Positions 25,914 to 34,775 of a stretch of DNA of 60,036 bases are shown in pieces. Positions within the stretch are counted from its first letter, which is position 1, and every line of letters begins with the position of its first letter. The stretch covers positions 1 through 60,036 of the forward strand of contig NZ_SRYM01000023.1 of NCBI RefSeq assembly GCF_004793765.1, read 5' to 3'. The position numbers and the translations under genes are program-made. The notes below the pieces were generated by a model that was not told the origin of the DNA, did not search any database, and saw only the letters and a program-made list of their open reading frames with translations. Source of the stretch: Parabacteroides distasonis (GTDB lineage: Bacteria; Bacteroidota; Bacteroidia; Bacteroidales; Tannerellaceae).

Positions 25914-28241
25914 ATGAAACGGATGATGATTTGGATCATACTACTAGGTGGTATGATACAGGGAGCTTTTGCTCAAAACTTGGAGATAAAAGGAATGGTG
26001 CGGGATGCTCGCAACAAGGAAATCCTGGAATTCGCGAATGTGGTATTACAAACGATGGATTCTTCCTTTGTGGCAGGCACGACTACGGATATGAAGGGCC
26101 ATTTTTTATTAAATAAGATTAGAAAAGGGAGCTATATTCTATCTGTCTCTAGTTTAGGCTTTAAGACAGAGTATATTTTCTTGGAAGGCTTGTCCGAGAA
26201 TACTTCTTTGGGAGAAATATCCTTACATGATGATGCGGTATCTTTAGAAGGCGTAACGGTTAGTGCCTCTGCCCAGACGAGCCATGCCGATAAAAAAGTG
26301 GTCTTCCCTTCGGATCGTCAGGTGAAGGCTTCGGGAAACGGTATGGATTTGTTGCAACAGATGATGCTGCCGAGAGTGCAGGTGGACTTGTTGAACAGCG
26401 AGATCAAGATGGCTGGAAATGGAGTCGTTCAGGTACGTATCAACGGCGTGAAGGTGGAACAGGATGAGGTCAAGGCTTTGAATCCTTCGGATATCATCCG
26501 TATAGAATATCATGATAATCCGGGTTTACGTTATGGCAATGCCGATATCGTGCTGGATTATATCGTTCGCCGTCCGGATACGGGGGGTAGCTTCGGCCTG
26601 GATATGGCGCAAGGTATCAATTCTATGTGGGGCGAACATAATGTCCGGGGAAAGATCAATCATAAGAATTCGGAATGGGGTGCTTCTTATCGGATCGGTC
26701 CTCGTGATTTTTATGGAATGAAACGGAATAATGAGGAGGAGTTTCATTTAGCGAATGGAACGACCTTGAACCGTGTGGAAGTAGGCGAACCTTCGCGCGC
26801 TCGTTTATTCATGCATAACCTGAATGTGAACTATAGCTATCAAAAGCCGGATAAGTATCTGTTTAACGCTACGTTCCGCTACCGGAATAATCACCAACCG
26901 CATTGGGATTATCAAGGGGTCTTGATGAATAAGGCGAATCCGGAGGACAAGGTGGATATGATTGACTTATCGGGATCCGCTTATCAAGCTCCTGCGCTGG
27001 ATTTGTATTACCAACGGGATTTGAAGCATAATCAAATCTTGGTATTTAACGTGGTTGGAACTTACAACCAAACGAAATCTACCCGTATCTATCAAGAGAG
27101 TAAGCAAGAACAATTGTTGACCGACGTAAATAATATAGTGGATGGTGATAAATACTCGATTATCGGCGAGGCTATCTACGAGAAGAAATTAACGAACGGT
27201 AATCGGTTGAGCGGCGGTTTACGCCATAACCAATCTTTCTCGGATAACAGTTATATCAATGGGCATAACTATAAGACGCATATGGAACAGATGGAGAGTT
27301 CCGTATATGCGGAATTCAAGGGAAAGGTGAAAAAACTGGATTACTCGTTGGGTGTGACCGTGAATCGATCGTCTTATAGCCAACGGGGTGAGGATGCGGA
27401 TTATGAACGTTATACGGTGAGTCCTCGGTTGACCTTGTTTTATGCTTTGCCCGGGGAATCTTCCATCCGTTTGAAATCAACGATGGGGAATGTGACTCCT
27501 TCTTTGGGTGAGTTGAGCGCTATCGACCAAGTGATCGATTCCTTGCAAATACAGCGGGGTAATCCTAATTTGAAGTCTTATATGAGTTATTATACGGAAT
27601 TGAATTACGAGTTTCGCAAAGGTCTGTTTTACGTGAATGCCTTGGGTGCTTATGAGTATCAGCCGGACGCTATCATGGACGAGAAATATTTGGAAGGAAA
27701 TAAGATCATCCAGACTTGGGATAATCAGAAAAACTGGCAACGGGTTGTCGCTTCCGTCAACTTGCGGGTCGGTCCGATCAAGGACATCTTGCAATTTTCT
27801 GTCAATGGTGGTATGAACCATTATATGAGTAACGGCAATACCTACACGCATCGATATACGAATTGGTGGTGCGAGGCGAATGTTTCCGCTACATGGAAGA
27901 AATGGTCGCTTTGGTATATGGTAATGACAAATTGGAACTGGTTTAAGGGCGAGACGATGAGTGGGGGTGAGAATATCCAAGGAATTCAACTCGGTTATCG
28001 GCATAAGGACTTGATGGTTGGCCTGCGTGTCATCAATCCGTTTACGGATAATTATAAGCAAGAGACGGAGAACTGGAACCAATACGCCTCTTTCCGCCGT
28101 TCGAATTATATCAAGGAAAGTTCTCGCTTATTCATCGCGACGATCTCCTATAATTTCTCCTTCGGCCGTAAGTTCAGCGCCGGCCAGAAGAAGGTGAATA
28201 ACGCTGATAATGACTCCGGTGTGATGAGTACCGGTAAGTAA
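25914..28241 (+). CDS. Outer-membrane TonB-type receptor (CarboxypepD_reg + barrel)
   Basis: A 775-residue outer-membrane protein. Order of parts: signal peptide ending GMIQGAFAQ, a carboxypeptidase-regulatory-like domain (about 25-105, with LEIKGMVRDARNKEILEFAN), a plug-like region (KKVVFPSDRQVKASGNGMDLL, then IKMAGNGVVQVRINGVKVE and IIRIEYHDNPG), and a large barrel to the C-terminus. This is the PF14905-like 'outer membrane beta-barrel' type rather than a SusC, and no SusD gene is adjacent. Ligand unknown. The frame opens at 25863, but the signal peptide sets the start at 25914. A near-consensus -7 box (TACTTTCG, 25837-25844) lies upstream. Confidence 0.88.
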   Translation: MKRMMIWIILLGGMIQGAFAQNLEIKGMVRDARNKEILEFANVVLQTMDSSFVAGTTTDMKGHFLLNKIRKGSYILSVSSLGFKTEYIFLEGLSENTSLGEISLHDDAVSLEGVTVSASAQTSHADKKVVFPSDRQVKASGNGMDLLQQMMLPRVQVDLLNSEIKMAGNGVVQVRINGVKVEQDEVKALNPSDIIRIEYHDNPGLRYGNADIVLDYIVRRPDTGGSFGLDMAQGINSMWGEHNVRGKINHKNSEWGASYRIGPRDFYGMKRNNEEEFHLANGTTLNRVEVGEPSRARLFMHNLNVNYSYQKPDKYLFNATFRYRNNHQPHWDYQGVLMNKANPEDKVDMIDLSGSAYQAPALDLYYQRDLKHNQILVFNVVGTYNQTKSTRIYQESKQEQLLTDVNNIVDGDKYSIIGEAIYEKKLTNGNRLSGGLRHNQSFSDNSYINGHNYKTHMEQMESSVYAEFKGKVKKLDYSLGVTVNRSSYSQRGEDADYERYTVSPRLTLFYALPGESSIRLKSTMGNVTPSLGELSAIDQVIDSLQIQRGNPNLKSYMSYYTELNYEFRKGLFYVNALGAYEYQPDAIMDEKYLEGNKIIQTWDNQKNWQRVVASVNLRVGPIKDILQFSVNGGMNHYMSNGNTYTHRYTNWWCEANVSATWKKWSLWYMVMTNWNWFKGETMSGGENIQGIQLGYRHKDLMVGLRVINPFTDNYKQETENWNQYASFRRSNYIKESSRLFIATISYNFSFGRKFSAGQKKVNNADNDSGVMSTGK

Positions 28242-28253
28242 GGGAATATTTTA

Positions 28254-28261
28254 TATCTTTG
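28254..28261 (+). promoter_or_regulatory. -7 box for the flavin reductase-like gene
   Basis: TATCTTTG fits TAnnTTTG, 19 bases before the ATG at 28281. There is no good upstream element. Confidence 0.5.
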
Positions 28262-28280
28262 AGGAAAAATAAAATGAGAT

Positions 28281-28787
28281 ATGAAAGCGATTAATCCGAA
28301 TGAGATCAAAGACAACTTTATCGAACTTATCGGTAAGGAATGGATGCTGGTAAGTGCCGGCGACAAGGAGAAGTTCAATATGATGACCGCCAGTTGGGGC
28401 GGCATGGGCGTTTTGTGGAACCGTCCGGTAGTGTTTGCTTTTATTCGTCCGGAGCGTTATACCCGTGAGTTTATCGACGCTAGGAATGAGTTCACGATTA
28501 CTTTCCTAGGACCGGAGCACCGGAAAGCCCATAGCATTTGTGGCTCTAAATCCGGCAGGGAGATTGATAAGGTAGCCGCCACGGGATTGACACCGTTCTT
28601 TACGGAGGCTGGTAATCCTGTATTCGAAGAAGCTCGCCTTACGTTGGAATGCAAAGTGGTCTATAAGTCCGAGATCGAGGAGGCCAAGTTTTTAGATCCT
28701 AGCGTTTTCCCTCGTTGGTATGATGAGAAGAACGGTAACGCGCATCTCGTATATATCGCCGAGATCGTGAACGCTTGGGAGAAATGA
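28281..28787 (+). CDS. Flavin reductase-like domain protein
   Basis: A 168-residue cytoplasmic protein of the flavin reductase-like/FMN-binding split-barrel family (PF01613). Visible landmarks are NMMTASWGGMGVLWNRPVV, FIRPERYTREFID and FTITFLGPEHRKAHSICGSKSGRE, corresponding to the FMN-binding strands and loop. It likely binds FMN and transfers electrons; the partner is unknown. It is probably monocistronic, with a -7 box upstream and a 9-bp hairpin that overlaps its stop codon. Confidence 0.85.
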   Translation: MKAINPNEIKDNFIELIGKEWMLVSAGDKEKFNMMTASWGGMGVLWNRPVVFAFIRPERYTREFIDARNEFTITFLGPEHRKAHSICGSKSGREIDKVAATGLTPFFTEAGNPVFEEARLTLECKVVYKSEIEEAKFLDPSVFPRWYDEKNGNAHLVYIAEIVNAWEK

Positions 28788-28799
28788 TATCTCCCAAGC
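28773..28799. terminator. Two-way terminator-like hairpin
   Basis: GCTTGGGAG (28773-28781) and CTCCCAAGC (28791-28799) form a perfect 9-bp stem with a 9-nt loop that contains the flavin reductase stop codon. It lies between convergent genes. There is no T-run on either strand, so termination is inferred. Confidence 0.5.
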
Positions 28800-28810
28800 C
28801 GTTCATCCGG

Positions 28811-30457
28811 TTATAATTTCACGCGGAAAGGACCTCCCACGGAGTTGAATAACAAATCCCCGTCTTCTAAGTATTGGATGATGGCGTAGGCGCCGTTTCC
28901 ACGGTTGCCCTGTCCGAAGACCACCCGGTGGATAGTGGCGCCCGTATCCCAATCCAAGCCGCTTACTTCCCAGCCGTTGGCTGTTGTATAGCCGTTTACG
29001 AATACCATATTGGATATCGAGCTTACGGAAGGTATCATGCTGATCGAGCTTACGTCTGGCCGTGTCCATACTGAGTTCCATTGGTTCTTTTCCGTATCCC
29101 ATTGGACTCGTTCCACTCCGTAAGGGGGTGTTACGAGCGGGCCGATGGATAATACGGCAACGATCTTATCGGCTACGGTATTCGGGATCACGTTGTTCAC
29201 GACAAAAGCGCCATAGCCGGAGACTGCCACGGACTGCTCGGACTGGACCCATTCGGTTGACGAGGGCAGTCCGCAAGAAATTTCCAGTTGCCCGGCGATA
29301 CGCGGATTCCCAGCATCGACGCTGACGGCGTCTTCCGGAATCTCGTCCCGCCAGAAAGCGACTAGCTTCATTCGTTTGGAGCCGTCGGTGATCACGACTA
29401 GCTTATCCTCGTCGTCGCCAAACCCCATTAAGGTAGGGGTCGACCCCGTACCGTATCCCATCTTGATGGCGGGAGCCTCGGGACCTCCGTCGTAGTGTGC
29501 CGTCCATGCCCCGTCGTTCTCGTCTTCAGACAGCTTGCCGTCTTTCCAGATATATTTGTGCATAATGCCTTTGCCCCCGGGCGTACGGCTGTTGCTGGCG
29601 ATGTAGATGCCATTCTGTTCGTCGACAGAGGCCGAGTTGGTGATCACTTGATCGTCGGGAAGTAGCTTGACGACGGGAGTTTTGCTGAACTCTCGATCGA
29701 TTATAGCGATACCGTTTCCTGCCGCTACCACGAGATAGCCATCGTATGTCATTACCATTCCGACCAATGTCTGAGGGTTCTCCATGTAGGGAGACATATC
29801 GATTTGTTTATCAAGGATGATGCCTGCCGCAGGATTTCCCGCCTCTTTTAGCTTATAACGGCAAATGACTGTCCGGGCATTCGTGTATGCGTAGTTGTCC
29901 TTGTCGCAAAGTACGTAATTTCCGTTGGACATGGCCATTTGCGGATAACGCCCCAAGATTTCCGTGGCGTCAGCGTATAATTGCTCTGTCGAGGTGTACT
30001 GCGTGTTCACTAGTTTCTTTAGACCCTCTTCCGAGTTCATCTGGATTCCATTGGGTAATGCCGCTTCGGCTACCCGCTTGAAACCGCCGTCTGCGATCCG
30101 GATATAAGATACCCGGTCGCTACACATTCCCCACATATAATCGGGGTCGGTGGAGGAGAGCGTCATCAGGTTGACGGGGCCGCTCCATATCCCGTCGCAT
30201 TCATCCGGATTTATAGGGTAAGTGCCGCTTTTTACCGCATAGGGGAAAGCGTCTGTTTGCGCCGAGTTGAAGTGGGTGATGCTGTAATGCTCGGCTGCCA
30301 AATAGGGATTGGGAGTCGGGACGGAGATTTCCGTTACCGGAGGTTCCTCGTCATCTATCTTCGGAACATCGTTGTCGTCTGAACAAGCGGATAGGGCATA
30401 GGCCGCGAACAGGCAAAGTGCCATTCTCCATTTACTTTCTTTTTGTCGTAGTGTCAT
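28811..30457 (-). CDS. Lipoprotein with propeller-like repeats, function unknown
   Basis: A 548-residue exported lipoprotein (lipobox ALSAC, about residues 21-25) followed by an acidic linker SDDNDVPKIDDEEPP. The rest is mostly strand with propeller-like turns: GYLVVAAGNGIAIIDREF, NGIYIASNSRTPGGKGIMHK and KLVVITDGSKRMKLVAFW. I do not recognise a specific family and make no functional claim. It is the last gene of a four-gene lipoprotein operon on the minus strand, 12 bp after the preceding gene, and so is likely part of the same surface assembly as the GLUG proteins. Confidence 0.75.
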   Translation of the reverse strand: MTLRQKESKWRMALCLFAAYALSACSDDNDVPKIDDEEPPVTEISVPTPNPYLAAEHYSITHFNSAQTDAFPYAVKSGTYPINPDECDGIWSGPVNLMTLSSTDPDYMWGMCSDRVSYIRIADGGFKRVAEAALPNGIQMNSEEGLKKLVNTQYTSTEQLYADATEILGRYPQMAMSNGNYVLCDKDNYAYTNARTVICRYKLKEAGNPAAGIILDKQIDMSPYMENPQTLVGMVMTYDGYLVVAAGNGIAIIDREFSKTPVVKLLPDDQVITNSASVDEQNGIYIASNSRTPGGKGIMHKYIWKDGKLSEDENDGAWTAHYDGGPEAPAIKMGYGTGSTPTLMGFGDDEDKLVVITDGSKRMKLVAFWRDEIPEDAVSVDAGNPRIAGQLEISCGLPSSTEWVQSEQSVAVSGYGAFVVNNVIPNTVADKIVAVLSIGPLVTPPYGVERVQWDTEKNQWNSVWTRPDVSSISMIPSVSSISNMVFVNGYTTANGWEVSGLDWDTGATIHRVVFGQGNRGNGAYAIIQYLEDGDLLFNSVGGPFRVKL

Positions 30458-30469
30458 ATGTCATTTGAA

Positions 30470-31783
30470 TTAATAAGTTTTCTCCTTGAATTTCTCATCC
30501 AGAAAATCGTTTGCGGCGTACTTGAACCCGTGGGGACCGTAATCGCCGAGCGCTTGGTGCGCCAATTGCTTGTCCGGGTCTGTCACTTTCTCCAGCGGCT
30601 CGCCTTCTTCGTCTGCGTAATTCGTGGGTGTCATCCGGGCAATGGAATGTTCCCAGTCTTTGTCCGGCAAGATATTGCGATACATGATCGCAATGACATC
30701 TCCGATCGGCTTCCCGTCTATGTCTGTTTTCTCGCTATCCCAGATAAAAAGATTCCAATGACCGCCTAATTTGTTTAAAGAATCCACCTTGCTCTTTATC
30801 GCCTCTAGTCTGGAGTTCTGTTTTCGACAGATTATGAAAGAGGTTTTTTCATTCTCCTGCGTATTCGCCGCTTGGTCGTAAACGGAGTAGTAAGAACGTG
30901 TGTTAGAGGCAGCGCCGAGGCAGATCGACCAATAGCGAGCTTTGGCGTTCTCATACGCTTCCACTTTTTGAGGGATCGGCACCGGGATAAAACTGAATAT
31001 CAATACCGAGTCGGCAGCGAGGCGAGTACGTGCATAGAGATAGCTGGTGGAGTTATTGGGGTAGTATTCACTGCGTGGCGCAAGAAGAAAGGGAACGTTG
31101 CGGTTGTCGTCAGACTTTTGCGTGAAGGATTTGCCCGTCACTTTGTCTATATTCGATTGAGTACGTTCCGGAGCTTCTATCTCTTCCAGAGAATGGATAT
31201 CGATGCCTTTTATTACGGGTAGCTCGACACCTCCATATTCATCTTTCTCCCCGTTCATGTCCGTTCCGAGATAATGCCGGATGCAAATGGCAAGCCGATT
31301 GACACCGGCAGCCACCCTGCGAACGTTTCCCGAGGGGAGTTTTGCTACCTGCGACTCATCCATAGAAGCGGGTACGACATATAGGGTAAAGCGGTTCTCT
31401 TTCGCCGAGGTCACCACGAAAGGATTCTCGTCGGTATCGTCCGGCTGGATCTCGTAATCATTGATACCGCCGATGGCGGAGCCGGTCTCGTCATCGTAAA
31501 ATGAGAAACTGAAATAGCGGGCGTGGGGGAAGTGTCCTTCGATACGTAGGGCGACATCCGGATATTCGGTCATGTTATACGTATATTCCCAATAGTTACT
31601 GAACAGATCCGGATACGCTCCCAAGATTTCGCCATCCCCTCGCAAGGTGGCGCTCCATTGCTCTTTGGGGTTGATAATTTCTTTGTTCTCTTTAGCGTCA
31701 TCGGAACAAGCGGCGAAAGCCGCACATAAGAGAGCCGTGAATAAGATTGATTTCATTCTTTTTTGTTTCATGGAAAATTTCAT
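30470..31783 (-). CDS. Lipoprotein of unknown function, operon with GLUG proteins
   Basis: A 437-residue lipoprotein with a signal ending AAFAAC and a polar linker. The region YPDVALRIEGHFPHARYFSFSFYDDETG (written here as a description of about residues 74-101) and the later FTLYVVPASMDES recall DUF1214/DUF1254-like folds, but this is weak. A second part (about 240-360) carries LAPRSEYYPNNSTSYLYARTR-type strands. The start overlaps the stop of the upstream GLUG gene by 4 bp, indicating translational coupling. Function unknown; its position suggests a common cell-surface role. Confidence 0.72.
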   Translation of the reverse strand: MKFSMKQKRMKSILFTALLCAAFAACSDDAKENKEIINPKEQWSATLRGDGEILGAYPDLFSNYWEYTYNMTEYPDVALRIEGHFPHARYFSFSFYDDETGSAIGGINDYEIQPDDTDENPFVVTSAKENRFTLYVVPASMDESQVAKLPSGNVRRVAAGVNRLAICIRHYLGTDMNGEKDEYGGVELPVIKGIDIHSLEEIEAPERTQSNIDKVTGKSFTQKSDDNRNVPFLLAPRSEYYPNNSTSYLYARTRLAADSVLIFSFIPVPIPQKVEAYENAKARYWSICLGAASNTRSYYSVYDQAANTQENEKTSFIICRKQNSRLEAIKSKVDSLNKLGGHWNLFIWDSEKTDIDGKPIGDVIAIMYRNILPDKDWEHSIARMTPTNYADEEGEPLEKVTDPDKQLAHQALGDYGPHGFKYAANDFLDEKFKEKTY

Positions 31784-34746
31784 TTATAGATGGATTGGAA
31801 CGGGCAATTCCTTAGATAGGGATAGCCGTTGTTTATGCTGTTCGTATCGTCGGTGACCCAATCGTCGTTGAAGTTGAAGCCGTGGAACGTGCTCTTATCT
31901 TTCTTCTTGCTTTCCGGGAAGGAGTCGGCGCACCAGCCTTTTCCGGAATTTTCCAGATAGTACAGGTCGTGATGGTGCCAGATAGTCCCGTGGTGGGTGC
32001 CTACTACTCCGTTCCCGTATGATACCTTGCCGATATTAATGCATCGAACCACTTCCCCGTAATGGTCTACGCAGCCGAGGATTCCCCCGTTGTCTGCGTT
32101 CTGGTCGGAAGTGACAGTTCCGGTATTGTAGCAATCATGGGTCATCCAGCGCTGGTCGTCGTAATCGTTTCCCTCTTCCTGATAGCCCAAGAGTCCCCCT
32201 ACGTGTGAGTCTTTGTTGCCCGAAGAGATTGTTCCCCGGTTACAACAATAAGCCAGTTCCATGTTTTCACCGATCGTGAAGCCGACCCCTCCCGGGTCTT
32301 TGCCCAGCCTTCCGGCGATACCGCCCACTTTAGATGCTCCGTTGCTTCCGGCTATCTCGCCGTGGTTGGCGCAATACATGACGGCCATGCGGGAAGCGTC
32401 TCCTTGCCCGATAATACCGCCGATGTTACCATCGTCACCAGAGTTGGTTACTTTCCCATAATTGGCGGAATAGGCGATCGTATGCTTGATGCTCTTGTCA
32501 TGCCTTAGAAGCCCGACACAGCCTCCTACGACCTGTCCGCCGGTAATATCCCCTACGTTCACGGCAAACTCCAGCTTGAAGTCGGAGGGAGCGCTCTCGA
32601 ACTCTATATAGCCTACGATGCCGCCAGTGAGGTTGCCGCCATCTACATTTCCGTAATTGATGATACCCTCATATGAGCCGGTCGACATGCTGAGTCGCCC
32701 TATGACACCCCCCGTGTAGATACCTTGCAGGTTCTTTACGGCAGCCGTGTTGCCCACGCAGTTCTTCACGTGGCCCCGGCTCTTGTTCCGCAGGTGTCCC
32801 ACGATTCCGCCTACTTTCTCGCGACCGAATACCTTTCCGGTTACGCAAAGGTTCTCTAAGTAGGTATCTAGGGCGTATCCTACGATACCTCCCATGGAAG
32901 TCCCATTCTCCGCCTCGGCGTTTCCGTCGTTGTCTTTCGTCTTCCCGGAGCAGACCGTACCAGCGAAATCGCTCTTAAAGCTATCGGGAGATGGGATGGA
33001 GGAGAGATCTATCGCCTTCACCACGCTTCCCCGAATGGTACTCGACTCGGCAAAACCGACTAATCCCCCGATGGCATCCGCTCCTTGCACACGCATGTTC
33101 GCATCGATCTCGAAGGATTTTCCTTCCAACGTATTATTCTGTTGTTTCCCTATCACGCCTCCACCGAAATTCTCGTTGGCGGTGACATTTGCGTTGATGA
33201 GGCTAATCGACTTTGCCTGTATGTCGCCTTCCAGAAGGCCGAACATACCTCCTACGTATTTCGTACCCTCTATGGCGATATAGCCATTGTCTATTTGCAC
33301 GATGCGGTTTGCCTTATCTCTCCCATTCAGAACCAAATGATTCCGACTGTTAAGATTACCGAAGAATCCGCCGATATTATCTTTTCCTTTGACCAAGGAA
33401 CCTACGGTGCAGATTTGTATAGTTAGGTCAGCGGATAAATCAGTTTTTCCCATAAGCCCTCCGACCTCGTTTTGCTCCGACCGGACTGGGGCGAGTATCT
33501 TGATGTTACGCAGGGAGCTGGGTTGGCTGATTCTCGCCTCGCCAGCGATGCCTCCCGCTAGGCCGGAGCCGGAATAGATGACTCGCAGATTGACCTCTTC
33601 CTCGGAAATAGCGTGCTGGAGCGTGATATCGCTAAGTTCGCAACCGCTATTGATGATTGCTCCGGCTATGCCTCCAGCTCCTTGCGCACTTGCATTGATC
33701 GTGAAGAGGGAAGGAGAGTAGTCGTTGCGTAGGTTGGAGAAATCGTTCACTTTCAGTTGCCCGTTCTCCATAAAGCCGACGAGTCCACCTACGTATCTCT
33801 CGCCGTTTATCTCGGCGAAGAGTCGGCATCCGCTGATGGAGAGATAACCTGTAGCGTAGCCGATGAAACCGCCGATACGCTCACCGGAACCGGTGATGCT
33901 GCCGTCTACGGTGACGTTGCTGATCGATACGGAGTCTTGCGAGATACCGGCTAACGCCCCGCCATTGGACTTGATGCCTTGCATACGGGGTTTAAGGATA
34001 AGATCCTTGATCACTGCCCCGTTGTACAATTTTTTGAAAAGGCCGATCGAGTTGTCGCTTTCTTCCCGGGATCCGATGTAGGGGAGCGTGATGCTGTGAC
34101 CTGTCCCATCGTAGTATCCTGCGAATCGGCATCCTGCGTAATAACGCCCCTCGTATGCGTCGCTGCGGGGTGGTGCCTCGAAATCGGCGGTTTGCCGGAA
34201 ATAAAGCCCCACTCCATGTGCGATGGAGTCGCGGCTGAGGTCATACTCGAAGATATCGAAGTCCTCTTTCGAGCCGATCAGGTAAGGGTTTTCTGCCGTA
34301 CCTTCTCCTTGTAGGGAAAACTCGATGGCGGAAGATATGATCCTGTGCAACATCTCATCCCGGAAGGTTACCTTTAGCTTGGTGCCTAATCCCTTGCCGT
34401 TCGAGAGGAAGGCGGTCAGGTCGTAATCGCTGTTGGGTATTTCCCGGTTTTTGGGAATATAGAGGCAGATCGAGAGAGCGTTGTCCCTATTTTCCACGGA
34501 GGCGTCATATTCCTGTACGGAATTATCCGTATGCGATTGCAAGCGGATCTTGATTAGCCGGTCTGTATCGGGAATTACCCAGATACCTTTGGTCAGCGGG
34601 AAGGTACTTAGCTTAAAATTGTTATTTTCCGTGAGCAGGGAGCCTAAATGGTTCGAGCGATATAGCTCATCGTCAGCGCAACCTGTCCAGAGAAAGGTTG
34701 ACAGGACCATGGATAGCCCTAGTATATATATTGCTGTTCTTTTCAT
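31780..34746 (-). CDS. Large GLUG-repeat surface lipoprotein
   Basis: A 988-residue lipoprotein (lipobox LWTGC) made largely of GLUG-type repeats (PF07581-like), each with a core such as GGLVGF, GGIAGA, GGIVGY, GGIVGH or GGIIGQ followed by a turn and a short strand. I count at least a dozen such cores between about residues 260 and 900. This predicts a long beta-helical rod, a shape common to adhesins. The N-terminal ~150 residues are a separate domain with the phrase FSLQGEGTAENPYLIGSKED, often seen before GLUG arrays. The stop overlaps the next start by 4 bp. The homologous gene 34776-37751 lies upstream, so the pair probably arose by duplication. Confidence 0.85.
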   Translation of the reverse strand: MKRTAIYILGLSMVLSTFLWTGCADDELYRSNHLGSLLTENNNFKLSTFPLTKGIWVIPDTDRLIKIRLQSHTDNSVQEYDASVENRDNALSICLYIPKNREIPNSDYDLTAFLSNGKGLGTKLKVTFRDEMLHRIISSAIEFSLQGEGTAENPYLIGSKEDFDIFEYDLSRDSIAHGVGLYFRQTADFEAPPRSDAYEGRYYAGCRFAGYYDGTGHSITLPYIGSREESDNSIGLFKKLYNGAVIKDLILKPRMQGIKSNGGALAGISQDSVSISNVTVDGSITGSGERIGGFIGYATGYLSISGCRLFAEINGERYVGGLVGFMENGQLKVNDFSNLRNDYSPSLFTINASAQGAGGIAGAIINSGCELSDITLQHAISEEEVNLRVIYSGSGLAGGIAGEARISQPSSLRNIKILAPVRSEQNEVGGLMGKTDLSADLTIQICTVGSLVKGKDNIGGFFGNLNSRNHLVLNGRDKANRIVQIDNGYIAIEGTKYVGGMFGLLEGDIQAKSISLINANVTANENFGGGVIGKQQNNTLEGKSFEIDANMRVQGADAIGGLVGFAESSTIRGSVVKAIDLSSIPSPDSFKSDFAGTVCSGKTKDNDGNAEAENGTSMGGIVGYALDTYLENLCVTGKVFGREKVGGIVGHLRNKSRGHVKNCVGNTAAVKNLQGIYTGGVIGRLSMSTGSYEGIINYGNVDGGNLTGGIVGYIEFESAPSDFKLEFAVNVGDITGGQVVGGCVGLLRHDKSIKHTIAYSANYGKVTNSGDDGNIGGIIGQGDASRMAVMYCANHGEIAGSNGASKVGGIAGRLGKDPGGVGFTIGENMELAYCCNRGTISSGNKDSHVGGLLGYQEEGNDYDDQRWMTHDCYNTGTVTSDQNADNGGILGCVDHYGEVVRCINIGKVSYGNGVVGTHHGTIWHHHDLYYLENSGKGWCADSFPESKKKDKSTFHGFNFNDDWVTDDTNSINNGYPYLRNCPFQSIYK

Positions 34747-34775
34747 TATAAATATGTCGTGTTAATGATTAAAAT